From contig NC_083655.1 of NCBI RefSeq assembly GCF_963576545.1, positions 21,374,204 through 21,438,203 of the forward strand: a DNA stretch of 64,000 nucleotides. The letters are read 5' to 3'. Source of the stretch: Limanda limanda (lineage: Eukaryota > Chordata > Actinopteri > Pleuronectiformes > Pleuronectidae). The notes beneath the pieces are model-generated. The model did not search any database, was not told the origin of the DNA, and saw only the letters and a program-made list of their open reading frames with translations. Below are positions 1 through 12,832 of this stretch, one piece after another. Numbering within the stretch: position 1 is the first letter of the stretch; the number at the start of each line of letters is the position of its first letter. The position numbers were made by a program, and so were the translations under genes.

Positions 1-3000
1 TGTAAATGTGCAAAAAAGTGACTCTCAAAAATTCACACCAGTTTTTTAAACATGGTTTGAAGCTAAATGTGACAAAATGTTGCTGTTATTTTCAGCGTGA
101 GCTGCTTTACAAACGGCACCCCATAATCCAGTGCCTCATTTAACGTCAATCGTCCAACAACTTTGAGTGTGGGTTCAGATGTCATACGACTTTGGGAGAA
201 GAGAATAGTTTTCATTACAGAAAAACCCTAGCTTTTCTCTTAGTCGGGTCCAGTATCCATGCAAGCCTGCTAACCTGGAAACTGCAAGTCAGCACTATGT
301 GTTGTTTTTTATGATAATAGTCAGTGTTTCTATATGTTTAGCATATATAAATTTACTGGGCCCGAGCAGAGTTGTGGAATCGAAACACTCTGGAATCGTT
401 GCTTGAGAGTGGTGATGCCATGTTGTGCTCCACTTCTCGAATAAAAACATCTGTTGATACTAGTGTGCCATTGCTTGATTGAGGAGCTGTGTGCAGCACT
501 TTGCACGGCTGCTGCTCACTGTCTCCAGAGTAGCCAGCGAGTTATGTAATCATCAACTGCCTGAACACATGTAACACAGACAACTGCAGCTACCCTAGGT
601 GAGAGCATCTTTGTTACAATAACGTGTGTTAATCTAGACTTAATCAAGCTTGGATGGTTTTGATAGTGACCGTAACACTAATAATTTACAGATTTACAGA
701 GACACCTGACTGAGGGAAGAATTAGCAGCTTTTCTCCCTATCTCTTTTTCACGTTATATGCATCTGCACCACTTAAATCCTACAAACACTTTTTTCTGCT
801 TTGGGAAGGGAGTAGATTGGCCTGGCCCAGCTGCTGGAGACAATTTATAGTGGAAACACTGGCGATAGTGATTTATATTGTGAAAAACAGGTTCAATCAG
901 GCCTCCCATGTGCTATTTTGTAATGAACTGAGCCTTTAATCTTGAGCTCAGTAAAGCCTGACCTTGAAGTTTTTACTCGTTTTTTAATCTTGTTTAAGCA
1001 GCTGTAGCATTACACTGACTGCGACAAAGCTGATATTGTAATGCACCATGCACACAGAGGCAGAAGGATGCTTTTTGTTGCAAAATTAATTTCAAACCAA
1101 AGTGGTGGACTTACCAAAGAAAGTAATTAAATAGTGAAGATATTGTTAATATACACTTATAATAAGAATGTTAAAAGCAAACAGTAAGGTGAATAAATAA
1201 AATAAAAAAAATAAATTGCTTGGTGTGTGCTAGTTTCATCTATATTGCTGGACTTTTTGGTTTGTTTATCTATCTGTCAGTCTGAGCCAACTGTGGTAAT
1301 TGCCCCGAGTTAAGGAAGTAAACAACAATAAGTGTGTGGTCAACAACAATAAGAGTGGAGACAAAGATTAATGCAGAGAAGGGACAGACACGAGAGAAAT
1401 GAGAAACAAAGAGCCAAAGAAATTCTGAGATAGGCTATTGCAAATAGCCAGACAGTGTTTGAGTATCAGAAGACTACTGTAGCTGTGGAAATAACACACT
1501 TTTCTTGCCGAATCACAGTGATTAAGGGAAACTTTTAGTGTGTGCTTGTGCGAAAAGATGGTTTCACTAGACGAGAGGACGCCTTTGCTGACTGGAGAGG
1601 ACCCAGTTCTGGCATTTCTGCCAGGGATTTCATAGCTGCTGCTGACTGGTTTATCGTCATCGTTAATTCATACTTCTCGAGGACGAGGACTATTGCAGAA
1701 TAAGACTTCAAACGGCCACATGCCCAAGCAACACACAGATCTGCATTCTTTATGTTTTGATGTGTAAGCCCACATTGGTGTTGATACTAAACTAAACATT
1801 TGTTTTGAGTTTGCTAATGTAGAAAGTAATGTTAAGGGAGTGAGAATTAAGGTTATTACTTGCTTTGCTAATTTTGGTAATGGTCATTTAGTTTACTCTT
1901 TTTTCCTAAAAGGTTGTTTTCTCTATATATAAGGGGGCTAATTTGAGTTTTTAGATTTTTGCTGTTTTCAACATTGAAACTAATTAAACTGTTACAGCAT
2001 TTTATGCATAAATGTTGTGCGAGGTCAGTGAGGGAGGTTAGGGACTACACACAGGCGTCGTAATTAAACATATATTGCACTGATTCATAACCCTAGTTAG
2101 ACTAAATGAGGCCCAAGCCCTTTGGAAGAAATCTTTGGGGAAATATTCTCTACCTGGACTCTCTGGATTGTCTCTGACTTTTAAGTCTTCTGCTGTACAG
2201 GGGGAGCAGGCAGGTTCAATATAACTTTTCCCGCAGTTCGAGCCCTGCAGAGTCCTATACTCCTGTTACTGTATTGCTGTACGATCCTCTTGCTCCAAGA
2301 CCTTTGAAATAATGCCCTATGATCCCACACGCACACAAATCCCTCCACACATAAGTCAAATCAACTCAGGAAGCCTGGCTCCAAGGCTCCGAGAGAAGCA
2401 TGCAAGTATCAGCCCTCAGCTTCAGAAAGGAGCTTGGCAGCACAAGGAGAACCGATTGCTCAACATAGCGCAGCAGAGTAGCTGCTGTATTAATTCATCT
2501 GCTTACTGTGCCAACAAGCCTGCCAGAAGTAGTTATCAATAGCCATGGATCAAATGCACCATAAAACACACAGGCAGACATACTGTATGTAATTGGATTT
2601 CCAGATTGTGTATGTTAAATAGCGCTTTGTAATTTGGCATAAACACTGTTGCTAATGCTGCTGTAAAGAGGCACTGACAGCTCACCACAGACCCATTAGC
2701 TGATGTTCGTAAAGAGAGGCAAATCCTGCATCTCTTATGCAGTTTGCTTCAGTGAGCAGGGAGCTTTGATTTGAGGAGCACTTCTCTGCATCCCCTCCCC
2801 AAACATTAAAAAGACAACTGGCTGCTTGTCTAAAATAGAGATTTGCAGAACAAATTCTGAGCTTAAGTGCCTCAGATGCGGTATGACATCAGCGCCTAAT
2901 GCAAAAATACTTTTAAAGGAAATTTTCAGATTCAAAGCTTAAATCTTGTAAGTATGGTTTACTCCATCATTCCTGACATTTTATTCACCAACTTAACTGC

Positions 3001-3250
3001 TCAGATTAGCACCATCACAACGACAACATTCAATATATCATGAAACATGAGCAGACAGATTATATTCAAACCATGGTCCAAGGAGAAAGAGGCAGGTAAG
3101 AGACAGAAGCCGCATGCATACACACAGTATGTGTCCTGAATAACCTGGGAATAAGTTAAACAACCATTGGAGTCCATCCACCTTCAGGAAGAAGCATACT
3201 TTGGTTTCATCAATCTCATTCTTTCACTAACTATACACTTGCATCGACCT
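1..3250. other. plppr5 intron 2 (part), no genes seen
   Basis: Because exon 2 of the plppr5-like gene (7413..7545, minus strand) ends in a phase-1 splice donor and no homologue of exon 3 is visible to its left, this stretch is inferred to be intron 2. It is AT-rich unique-looking sequence with only short chance ORFs. I recognise no gene, RNA or mobile element in it. Confidence 0.55.
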
Positions 3251-4239
3251 ATGGAGGACCATACATGACTTAAGTATAAATAAATAAATACAGAAATAAA
3301 TAAATAAATACAGAAATAAATACAGAAATAAATAAAAAAGGAAATAAATTAATTAATACATAAATAAATAAATACCCTAATACATTAATAACAGAAATAA
3401 ATAAATAAATGTCTTAAATATATTTGCACATTTATTTATTCCCTTAAGCACCTTATGCTAATGAGAAAGGCGGGCCTAACCACAGTCTCATGCAGGATTG
3501 GTCACAGGAGTGTAATTATCCAGCCTTTCAATGCTGACTGGTGTCCAGTAGCTGTTTGCAGTGTTGAGCCAGTTCACACTTAAAATGAATTAGTTCAAGT
3601 TCAGAGGGTTAGTTCAGGTTATTTTTTATTGGGATGATTAAGGTGTCAGTAATCCTGACTGTGAGCGTCACGTCTCGTGTTCTCCTGAGCACAAGGAGAG
3701 AGCAGAGAGGAGGAGGAAACAGAAACTTCAGCTCGGTACAAACCACCTTCAGCTTCTGCTCTGCCCATTAAACAGCTGATCTCTGAGCAGATGTGACCAG
3801 AGAAACTCTGTGTTTTCACTGTTTCCACTGTTTTACAAAGTTACTCAGCAGCTGCTTCGCGGGGACGAGCTCAAGTCTCAGTCACTGCTTCTGTCTCTGT
3901 GCGAGTGTGTAGCACTGACGGGGGCGGAGCCACGGGGCCTGTGTGCGTGTGTGTATAGCTCAGTTGACCAATCCTGCATGAGACTGCGGTTAGGCCCGCC
4001 TTTCTCATTAGCATAAGGTGATTAAAAACGTGAAAAATATAAATCAGGGAATAAATAAATGTGCAAAAATATTTAAGACATTTATTTAGACATTTATGTT
4101 GTTATTAACGTGTTTATTTATTTATTTCTGTATTAATTAATTCATTTCCTTTTTTATTTATTCATTTTTTTTTTTTCTGTATTTATTTATTTATTTCTGT
4201 ATTTATTTATTTATACTTAAGTCATGTATGGTCCTCCAT
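3251..4239. mobile_element. Foldback MITE with long inverted arms
   Basis: The left end ATGGAGGACCATACATGACT (3251) is repeated as an exact reverse complement at the right end (to 4239). The flanks are ATCGACCT (3243..3250) and ATCGACCA (4240..4247), a 7/8 match to an 8-bp target duplication. The inner arms are also inverted: the stretch around 3450..3500 (cattagcataaggtg, gcgggcctaacc) is mirrored at about 3960..4020. Both outer arms hold (AAAT)n-type runs. No coding capacity is seen, so it is a non-autonomous element, probably hAT-like from the length of the duplication. Confidence 0.8.
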
Positions 4240-4291
4240 ATCGACCACATGGGTGAACTGAAAGGTAAGGTGAAAAAATAAGGATGGCCAC

Positions 4292-5246
4292 TAGGGATGA
4301 GCGAGTACAGCATTATCTGTATCTGTAAACCATATGAATTTTCCGTATCCGTACTCGGAGTGGGCGGGACCTAACCCGGAAGTGGGTGTGATTTAACCCG
4401 GAAGTGGGCTGGTTCAACATAACTTTCTTTATTAACTTTGAATTTTTTTTATGATTTTTTTATTTTTATTTAATTTATTTCCACACCAGGTGTGTGTGTG
4501 TGTGTGTGTGTGAGTGAGATGAGAGGGACGTTCACTGTCTCCCGGAGAAATGAACACTCTGTGTTTTTAGTATAGAAAAAGACGTGAATTATATTCGTTC
4601 ACAAGTCATACAGACTGGTTTTGTTATTTTCACTTAACATTAACACTTAAAGTTTAGTGCAGTGTAATTGTTTGCCGTGATAATTAAATGCCAGTGTGAT
4701 AAAAGATGACAATTTCAAACCATACAAACTGTCATGTTGTACTGTATTTAATAGAGGTTTACTTTACTGTAAAGTAAGTGTAAATGTAAAGTGAAAATAA
4801 CAAAACCAGTCATTATGACTTGTGAACAAATATAATTCACGTCTTTCTATACTAAAAACACAGAGTGTTCATTTCTCCGGGAGACAGTGAACGTCCCTCG
4901 CATCTGAAGCGCTCCTCTACTGAGCCATTGCAGGTCTCGTGAAAATTTTTCCAAAGACTCGTACCCGAAGACCATGAAATGAAAGAATCATTTCTGCTTC
5001 CTTGACTGAGCCTATGGAACAGTCCCGATGCACAGTGAACCTGAGTGACTGAGGGACAGAGAGCTGTTCTGTGAGTGAGTGAGCAGAGCCGTGTGTGACG
5101 GGAGGAGCGCTGTGACGCTGTGTGAGGATTTTCATTCAGTCCGAGCACAGATAATGACTCCGATTACTCGTATTATACTCGTAATCGGCAAAAGTGCTTT
5201 ATCCGTACCGGATACTCGTTTCAGCCGAGTATCCGGCTCATCTCTA
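4292..5246. mobile_element. hAT-like MITE (TAGGGATGAGC family, copy 1)
   Basis: The terminus TAGGGATGAGCGAGTACAG begins at 4292. The right end reads ..GGCTCATCTCTA at 5246. An exact 8-bp duplication ATGGCCAC flanks it (4284..4291 and 5247..5254). The interior has large inverted arms containing gggacgttcactgtctcccg (about 4526 and 4880), so the element can fold back on itself. No intact transposase is present. Related copies lie at 13216..14064 and 59633..60219. Confidence 0.88.
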
Positions 5247-5974
5247 ATGGCCACTTATGAGGCAATTCCACAAGAAATAAAATGTCTTACTCTACTCTAT
5301 GTGACTCTGACTATTCTTTTCTTTAATTATTGTTTTCCTGCAGCGGGAAAGGTGGGATTATGAGTTCCCTTTAAGGAGGGTAAATAATGTAATTTACTGT
5401 GGTTCTCTATCACTGTTGAGGAAATAAAGATACAAATAAAACAGGTTAAGGTGTCTATCTTCCTTCCTTCTGCTTTGCAGGAAAAACTGGAGGACTCTTT
5501 AAAACTGACATCAATTACCGCTGAGACATAAGCCTTATTCAGATATAACAGTGTGCCAGTGTTTAATACATGATAGCCAATTCCAGTCTCTAAGGGATGT
5601 AAGGAGCTTTAGTCTGGAATAAGAGGCCTGCGAACGTTAACGAGCAGTGGGAATGACATGCTGGATGTGTAAATGTGAGGGTAAGGCCAGGCCACCAAGT
5701 GGATTCCCCCTTAGGGATCTAGGTAATAATCCTCTTCCACAGCTTTATCTGCTGCACTCACTTCAGGATAAGAGAGGAAGAGGAGAGGCTGATATTGTCG
5801 TATATAGTCTGACACACTGAGAGGCAGTGTGTGTTTCTTATGCGATTGTACCTGCTGGACCAATCACCAAGCACACAAATGTGCCTGCATTGTGCATATG
5901 AAAATGTTTGTTTAAAAACCGCTATGGTTTATCTTATATTGACAGGTGTATCCAGTGGATGTTTATGATGACTA

Positions 5975-6225
5975 GATCATAAACTGTATATAAAGATGTA
6001 CATTAGGAAGGCTACCCAAAAGTGAAGTCAAGGGGTCTCACTCGCCCCTGGTGGCTGCCTGTGGTATCGGTCATAAACCCTACCCCCTCCATATCTGTGG
6101 ATGGTTAATGGACCAAACGAAAAAGTAAAAATACACGTCAAATGAATTTTCCCCAACGATGTTTTTTGTAATTTTCGTTAGTTTGATTATACTAATGTAT
6201 GTTCAAGTGTTACATTTATAAGGCA
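5975..6225. repeat. Dispersed fish repeat fragment
   Basis: The sequence aaactgtatataaagatg, followed by ccaaaagtgaagtcaag, cgcccctggtggctgcctg and ggtcataaaccctacccc, matches in layout a short repeat that I recognise as very common in teleost genomes. The exact boundaries and superfamily are not determined here. Confidence 0.5.
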
Positions 6226-7412
6226 GATTTGGGTTTAACGGTGTGAAGCATCACGATTGACACCTGAGACTGACACAATTTAGCGCATGTATCAGAGGCA
6301 CATTGTTACCACAGCTCCATCCCTAATTGCTACTGAGCAGAATCTGGCTCCAAATGATCTTGGGAAGAACATGCTTGCTAAGTCAAATAATGGACATGTA
6401 TGGAGCTTTAAACAATTGCCATGAATGGTATAGAAAATAAAATAGTAGCAACATGAACATCACCATCATATTCATTTTTTGTTTAAAGTGTTATTCAGCA
6501 GAACCTCTTAACTTCACATGCTTATTAATCGCTTATCTCAATTTGATGAATGCCAGTTCACATGAAAAGGTGTAGGTTCAAGAGATTGAATCATTAACAT
6601 AACAGATTCCACTAAATTGCTTTATAAGGATGCCGTGAGCCAGATTTAATTCGAAAAAATGTTACCCAAATTAAAAAGCAGTGCTTAAAGTCAGCATTTT
6701 GGAAAACAGCAGATAACCTCAACACATTTTAACAATGTCAGTGACATAAGCTGTGCCACCATATAACTGAACTATGACAGTGATGAAGATGGATAGAAAA
6801 AAAAGGAAGACCAAATGTGTTGTGAAAGCAAACTGGTCTGTGACATATATGGGAGGTGGTCAGGAAAATGTGACAGATAATTCTAAATATGAGACAAGAT
6901 GTCTTAACATGCATGCGACTTAAGAAAACATTTTTTATTAAAACTAAGAGCAGTTAAGTTGCAGTAATGCAATAAATCCGGAACTCAGTAAATAAAGTGT
7001 GAAATAATGAAATGTTAAGTAAATATATGGTAGCAAAGTGAATAATGATCCAAAAAGGATAAAAGGCCTTAGAAATAACCACCTTCACCATAGAACACAG
7101 ATATCTGCTGCTTTTCAGGAAATGATGCATATCTGCATACTGGTCTGATCAGCAACACGGTCAGCCTCAATGATAACTAAACAAGTAAGGTCATGAATAA
7201 ACCTGCAAGACCGTGGGAGGAAAACCAGTCTGAGAAACATTGGAAATTGTTCTCATCCCACGTAGTTTTTGAAAGGTGGTTGAGTGTTTGTCCGTGAGTG
7301 TAGACATTCACAGAAAATGTTCAGTTAAACTCAACTTTGTGTCCAAAAACAGTGAAAACAAAACAGATGCAGTTTACAGTAATCACAAACAATACAGAAG
7401 CCTGAGACTTAC

Positions 7413-7545
7413 CAAGGAAGCGGAAGGTCCTGCGCACTAGTGGGTTGAGGTAACAGCAGTCCCCTGTGGCTACAGTCTTCTCTGAGCGATCAAACTCTTT
7501 GGATGTGTACTGGACCAGGAACAGCACTGTCTCTGTTATTGTGAT
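7413..7545 (-). CDS. plppr5: plppr5-like exon 2
   Basis: This exon encodes 44 residues plus one base: the end of transmembrane segment 2 (ITITETVLFLVQ) and the first intracellular loop with the family motif EKTVATGDCCYLNPLVRR, then FRFLG across the donor. The acceptor is ..cctaccag|ATCACA and the donor CTTG|gtaagt. PLPPR proteins are neuronal multi-pass membrane proteins related to lipid phosphate phosphatases but thought to be catalytically inactive, and they promote neurite and filopodium growth. The match is to the region following the first intron of PLPPR5 (human has ETAVF..EKTILTGDCCYINPLVRR). Exon 1 (30579..30923) ends in phase 0 and this exon starts in phase 0, giving PTLL-ITITE. Whether this is the a or b duplicate cannot be decided. 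Confidence 0.93.
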
Positions 7546-9545
7546 CTGGTAGGAACATGGGCCAGAGACACAGGGGAAGAATTCAGGTGGGCTGAGCTGC
7601 CTTTGTTTCTCACACTCTGTAACACAGCTTAAAGCTTGAGTTACTTGTTTTGTCAGCGGACTGTAATAGAACTGACAATAATTAAATTTGTGTGCTCCAT
7701 TAAATTAATATGTGAGTAAGATTTATTCCTGTGTCATTCATGACAATTTTAACCTAATTCTCTTTCAGCTGCAACACTGCTGGTAGCAAAGGTTGAAATT
7801 ATTTTAAATGACCTAAATAATAATACAAGCATAATACAAATTGATAAGTGGTCTTACTTAATATCTAAATTCAAAAAGTACACGGTTTAGCAATTCAATA
7901 ATGCTTTGTTGAGCACAATGGAATGGCTTTGACATCGCTCGTAGCCACCTAGGGAAAAAATGATATGAAGAAGACGTGAGAGGTCACAAGAGCTGAGGAG
8001 CTGCCACTGTCCAATAATGAAGGTCACTGATGATAACAGATCCTCAGGGAAGGCCAAAGGGATTCTCCATGTTCTGAACCCTCTTGCGCCCTCATGATCC
8101 ACACTCTGAACTCCTGCAAACCATTTTTTTTGTGATACCATTTTCTAAGAGGACCGATTGGTTAGAAGTTGGTGCTTTTATACATTATGATCGTATCTAC
8201 AACATAACATCCATCAAGTTAGGTGTGCAGCATAAATTAGCATGGTGATATACAGAGCTACGAAGTGCACAACAAAAACTAAGGGTTAAACCGGAAGTTA
8301 CCTAGACATGCAGTCTGTAGGAGCCGGGGGACCCCCAACCTTCTGGTTAGTACACAATCCTCTCAACCTCCTGAGTCATCCACGCCGGTTTGATAGAAAT
8401 CAATTACTGACTATCTGTTGGTATAGAAAAGGGAAGGTACAGTTATCTCCTGCTTTCACCCATTATCCAACCTAGCTGTGCTTTGTTTAAAGAGAGACAG
8501 ACAGTTTCATATGCATATGCATGATGAACTCAATTTACTTTGTATGTTTACCAAACATTCTTTACAAATATTAGATCATGAAATTTAGTCTGCATTAGTG
8601 CTTCATCTTCAGCCGGTATATATTTTTCTGTGTTACCAAAAGTCAGTGCAGTGTCAATATGTGACATCTGCTGCACTTTGCTGTCAACAGCTCTGTGACT
8701 TGCCGATCCCACATGACACCCGCCACTGTTGTCCTTCAGACTGCAGCCACCAGGGATCTCACACATAATGACATTCACCAGTACAAGATTTACTTCATCA
8801 TTAGATCACAATTTCTCAGTATAACCGGAGCCAATGTCTTTAAGCAGTCGAAATGAGAGAGACCAGCACTGAAAGCTACCGCTGATGGGAGTTCAGGCCA
8901 GCCACCAACCGTCACACAACCGTACCAACCACTAGACGAAAAGCAGTATTATTGTCACAGTAAACCTCTTCGGACAGGCCTAATCCCCTGCTGTAACCTA
9001 CTGTTTCCATGATGTTACCTCGGCGTTCGCCAGTGACAATAAGCTGGGTCTATCGGCGTTTGCGGACCTTAAGGGGGATATGGAGAACAAAGGAGAGAGC
9101 CGCGGGGGGGCTCGCTCCGCCGCGCGGACCGATCGCGACGTGTGATCTAATTAGCATATGAATCGGAGTCCAGCCGCTGGCTAGAACCTCTCTCTACTCA
9201 CCATTGGAGGATACCAGACCCTTGAAACTAATGTCACTCGTGATTGGTTGGTAGAAGTGTTGCTATTGGTCACCTTATGGGTCATTGCAGTGCACACGTG
9301 GGGTCACAGCATTCCGCACGTGGGGTAAGCCCCTCCCACACAATATTAATAATAAAAACGTATATATTAATATTTATTATTATTTATTAGTAAGCCTTTA
9401 CCAAAAGCACTGCAGTTAATTAAAACTAAACATTCATGTGATGCTTGATGTTATAGGTGAACATATTGTACAGGGAACAAATGTGAACAAGGTACATGTG
9501 GAGCCAAAGCTTTATTTACATACAGCACAAATATTGTACAAAAAC

Positions 9546-9732
9546 TCAGGTGAGGCTTGAAATGTTTCTCTGCAGCCTCTGGGTCATGACTTCTTTGTGG
9601 GACTCTGTCTGAATCTTTTCCAGTGTGTAGACGTCTGTGGTGTGTAGCTGTGAGATCCAGTGTAGCTTCCAGTCTTATATGAAGTGTGGGACACAGGTCG
9701 GTGCGCTCCTGGCTGTGGAAGGATGGATCCAT
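9546..9732 (-). pseudogene. Small conserved ORF of repeat, copy 1, frameshifted
   Basis: Starting at the ATG at 9732 it reads MDPSFHSQERTDLC.. ..IRLEATLDL, closely matching the ORF at 18885..19067. Relative to that copy it has a 10-bp insertion (acacaccaca) after LEATLDL. After the resulting frame change the other copy's C-terminal half is recognisable (DVYTL..MTQR) and ends in TGA at 9546. An acceptor (tgtttacag) lies just upstream. I do not recognise the protein family. Confidence 0.6.
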
Positions 9733-9846
9733 GTCATCTGTCCCGCTTCAATCAGCTGTAAACACATTCAGTAAAATTAGCACAGTTCAATGACAACATA
9801 CACCTTTACATGTAACTGGAAAATTATTTAATGAATATAACTTTAC

Positions 9847-9910
9847 CCTCTTTCTTCTCCGACAACTCCTCAATGCTGATGTAAGGTCTGGTCGGATCAT
9901 ACTGGCTCAT
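9847..9910 (-). pseudogene. Putative upstream exon of the small ORF
   Basis: An open stretch MSQYDPTRPYISIEELSEKK ends at a splice donor (GAGG|gtaaag). If spliced to the second possible acceptor of the next exon (gcgggacag|ATGACATGG) the frame continues as ..EKKE-DD-MDPSFHSQE. This joining is inferred from frame and splice signals only. The copy at 18245..19410 lacks this exon. Confidence 0.4.
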
Positions 9911-11570
9911 AGTGTGTCTTACTACGTCATGGACAGGCAGCTGGAAAACACCAGTAACATGAGTTTATTATTAATAAACGGAAATAGCCGCGCTGCATCA
10001 CCGTTGGAAGATCCACAGCAAAAAAACACCACAACAATTCATAAACAGTTACTTACATTCAATGGCTTAATTTTCTGCACTTTAAATCTGGACTTTCAGC
10101 GTCTCGGCCTCACGCGCAGTGACCGCCTCGTTGTGTTTGTGTGTGTGGGGGGACGACGACTCAGGCTGTGAAAACATAGAGAAAAAAGTCACGTTGATGA
10201 AAAAACTTAACGAGAACAAACTGTTACATCTTAGTAATTCATACATATTTACACATGCACTAGATCTGCTCCAGCACTCGATGCTGTATTCGTATTTTAG
10301 CAACTTTCTCGCTATCCCAAAGTGGCGGACATGCTTTCAGATGTAGGGTTAGCTTCGTAGTTAGCATGGCGTCTCCTAGCTTAGCTTTTACCTTAACTCA
10401 GGGACTGTGCATCCGTCTTCTCCGCCTCGACTCGTCCACACCGGGCCCGCGGCTCTGCTTCCCACGCACTCATCTTCTCCTCCAGGGAAAAGCGTCGTGT
10501 CGACTTCAGCAAGTTATTTACCCCGAAGACAGAGTCACTCGTACGGAACAAACTTAACACAAGCCGGAGTTAAATGTCTGCGGGACACTCGATGCTGCAC
10601 TGCGTTTACGAGGCTGTGATTGGACGAGCCCATCAGCTGATGACGCGAGCGGGTGACGTGAGGTTTCACAGTAAATCTCCATAACTGTCCTTGTCACTGT
10701 TAAAGCAGCGGTTACTTCATATGGGATGAGTATGTGACTGAGGCCCAGTTTATTTTTTCTAGGATGAGCATGTGACTGAAGTAAATTTACACACATGATT
10801 CACGTTGTTCTGTGTTGGTAACCTTATAGTTGAATGCACTTATTGTAAGTCGCTTTGGATAAAAGTGTTGACTGTTTTAATGGAATACTGAGAAAGTTTA
10901 ATAACAACAATTAGACAATTGAAGTTCAAATTATGAAGGAATTTCAGCTCTATATTGTGTCTTCTTTATATTTAAAATAATAATCAAACTGAGTGGAGAT
11001 GTATGTTGTAGCCAAACAGCCGGCTGCTGTGTTTTGTCACTGTGCAGTCCATGGGGGATTAAATATTACACTGAAAAAATAAATCATTAAAGCAATGAAT
11101 GTTTCATAGCAATTTTGAAAGTGGTGGTGAAAAGGTAGCATTGTGAATTTGATGCCAGTATTTTGGGAGGACAGATATTTTTATGGAAAGCCAGTAGAAG
11201 TTTGGAGCTTACAGGACACAGATGATCATACCCAGCATCATTTCTTTGCTGGTAGAGGTGTGGTTAACAAATCCTCTGTGCATTTAACCAGCACAATTGA
11301 AAAAGTGACTGTAATCATGCCACTCTGTACAGTGGTTGAGATTCAGGGTTGTTTTGGATGACAATAAAAATTTGAAATAAAGTGCATTGTTTAATTTGAC
11401 AGCATTGACCTTTGTTCGTGGTATACAATGCAATTCATTATAGCACACTTACTTATTTAAGAACAATTTAAAATTTCAGGTTTTATATATATTTTCATCC
11501 TGGTTCACTCTGCCAGATTTTAGTTTACTCTTAGAAAAAGGTGTTCTGTGCTCTGAGGGGAACTATCCTG

Positions 11571-11608
11571 ATTTGCATTTGTGAAGCTCAGAGCATTGTC
11601 ATTTGCAT
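11571..11608. promoter_or_regulatory. Paired octamer (POU-type) motifs
   Basis: Two perfect ATTTGCAT octamers start at 11571 and 11601, exactly 30 bp apart, in non-repetitive-looking intron sequence. The octamer is the binding site of POU-domain factors. An enhancer role in the plppr5 intron is inference only. Confidence 0.3.
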
Positions 11609-12054
11609 GTGAAAGCGTCCTCTAGGCGTAGGAGTAGGGGGGTCACCTCACAACAGCTCTCAGGCTTGACAACTGCAGAGTTTCCTTTGCTGCCTGCAGA
11701 TACGTGTGAAAGTCGTTAACCGAAGGATGTGCCAACACTTTCCTGTGAAACAGATTGACACAAACGCTTCTTTTCATGCAGTGTTGATTCAAAACTAAAT
11801 ATACTTAATTTCTCGTATTATGCATTCTAAATAATTATGGTATATGTATTTTCCCTTACTTTCACTAACACTGCATTTGTAAGAATTTTGCTTTTGTTTA
11901 TTTGTCTCTCATTCAGGTCCAATACGAAAAAGATTTTGCACTTCATGTGATGAACTGCAGCATCTCCAGCATACAGCTTTGCAACATTAAACTAAACAAA
12001 GTATATTTAAACATATGGGGACACTGTTACTTATTTTTTTACAATGATGTTAGG

Positions 12055-12832
12055 TTTTTTTTTTTTTTATATATACTTTATTTACAATTATATATGTAAC
12101 AGCCCCTGGCTGGCAAAGCATGACGAGGAGAGTTTCAGAGTTTAAAAGATACCTAGTGTGTATGCGGAAAGGATGTTCTCCATTGCAGGAGATATAGCCC
12201 AGAGGAGCACTTTAACATCTGAGCATGTTGACCAACTCCTTTTACTGAACAAAAATGCCAATATTCCCAAATGAATTTAACATTTTGGGTCATGACCTTG
12301 CAGCCAACTGGACTGGACTTTAGTAGTACACATTTTTTTATTTTTCTCAATTTGATTAAAGCTCTAGGTTACTCTTATTTATAGAATTATTCTCAGGTTT
12401 ATGTTACTCTAGTATGTCTGCTTGATGTTACTGTATTGTATTTAAATAATTGTAAGTTATGTGCTGGGAGCTCAGTGTTCATGTGAGAGGTGTCCTATTC
12501 AGAAAATAATTACAATGGTCCTGTGTCCTGAATGTTCAAGGACAAAGTTTTTGCACTACCCTTTCTTAGTTTTTGCACTTCAGTTAATGTGAAGAAGACA
12601 ATGTTGTACACAGAATTAAATGTGACATTTGAAGTGAGTAGAGCAGTCTTATTTTCCTCATTTTTTGTAATGCCTTTGAATAATATGGGGGACATGAATC
12701 CCAATATATCGCAGAATCGAATCCCAATACTTGCAGTATCGCAATATATCGCAGAATCGCAATACTATTGAATCGTGGCCTAAATATCGCAATACTATTG
12801 AATCATCACATTTTTGCCAATTCCCACCCCTA
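12055..12832 (+). mobile_element. hAT element remnant lacking its left terminus
   Basis: The right end reads ..CACATTTTTGCCAATTCCCACCCCTA at 12832. ATGTTAGG occurs directly after it (12833..12840) and again at 12047..12054, giving an exact 8-bp target duplication. The left side begins with a poly-T run instead of the expected inverted terminus. The body from about 12069 matches the element at 27078..27781 and includes a transposase C-terminal remnant and tandem tcgcaatactattgaatcg motifs near the right end. Confidence 0.8.
12152..12274 (+). pseudogene. hAT transposase C-terminal (dimerisation) remnant
   Basis: The frame reads PSVYAERMFSIAGDI-AQRSTLTSEHVDQ then LLLLNKNANIPK and a stop. This is the conserved C-terminal hAT dimerisation region (the usual pattern is ERVFS.AGDIVTAQRS.L..EHVDQL..L). 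Compared with the copy at 27246..27380 it lacks two codons (Val-Thr) after AGDI. The catalytic domain is not present, so the fragment cannot encode an active transposase. Confidence 0.85.

Larger units (their letters stand above)
9190..10880 (-). repeat. Unclassified gene-bearing repeat, copy 1
   Basis: Reverse-complement similarity to 18245..19410 extends over several blocks: the arm with cccctcccacac and ccagacccttgaaac near 9215..9345, the small coding exon near 9546..9732, the intron piece agttacatgtaaaggtgtatg, the CTGGAGGAGAAG..GGCCC segment (about 10430..10490), and the tail ttgtaagtcgctttgga (about 10848). This tail occurs widely in teleost repeats. The exact ends and target duplication were not found, so the class is open. 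Shared splice sites and a TATA box in the other copy suggest a transcribed unit. Confidence 0.7.
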
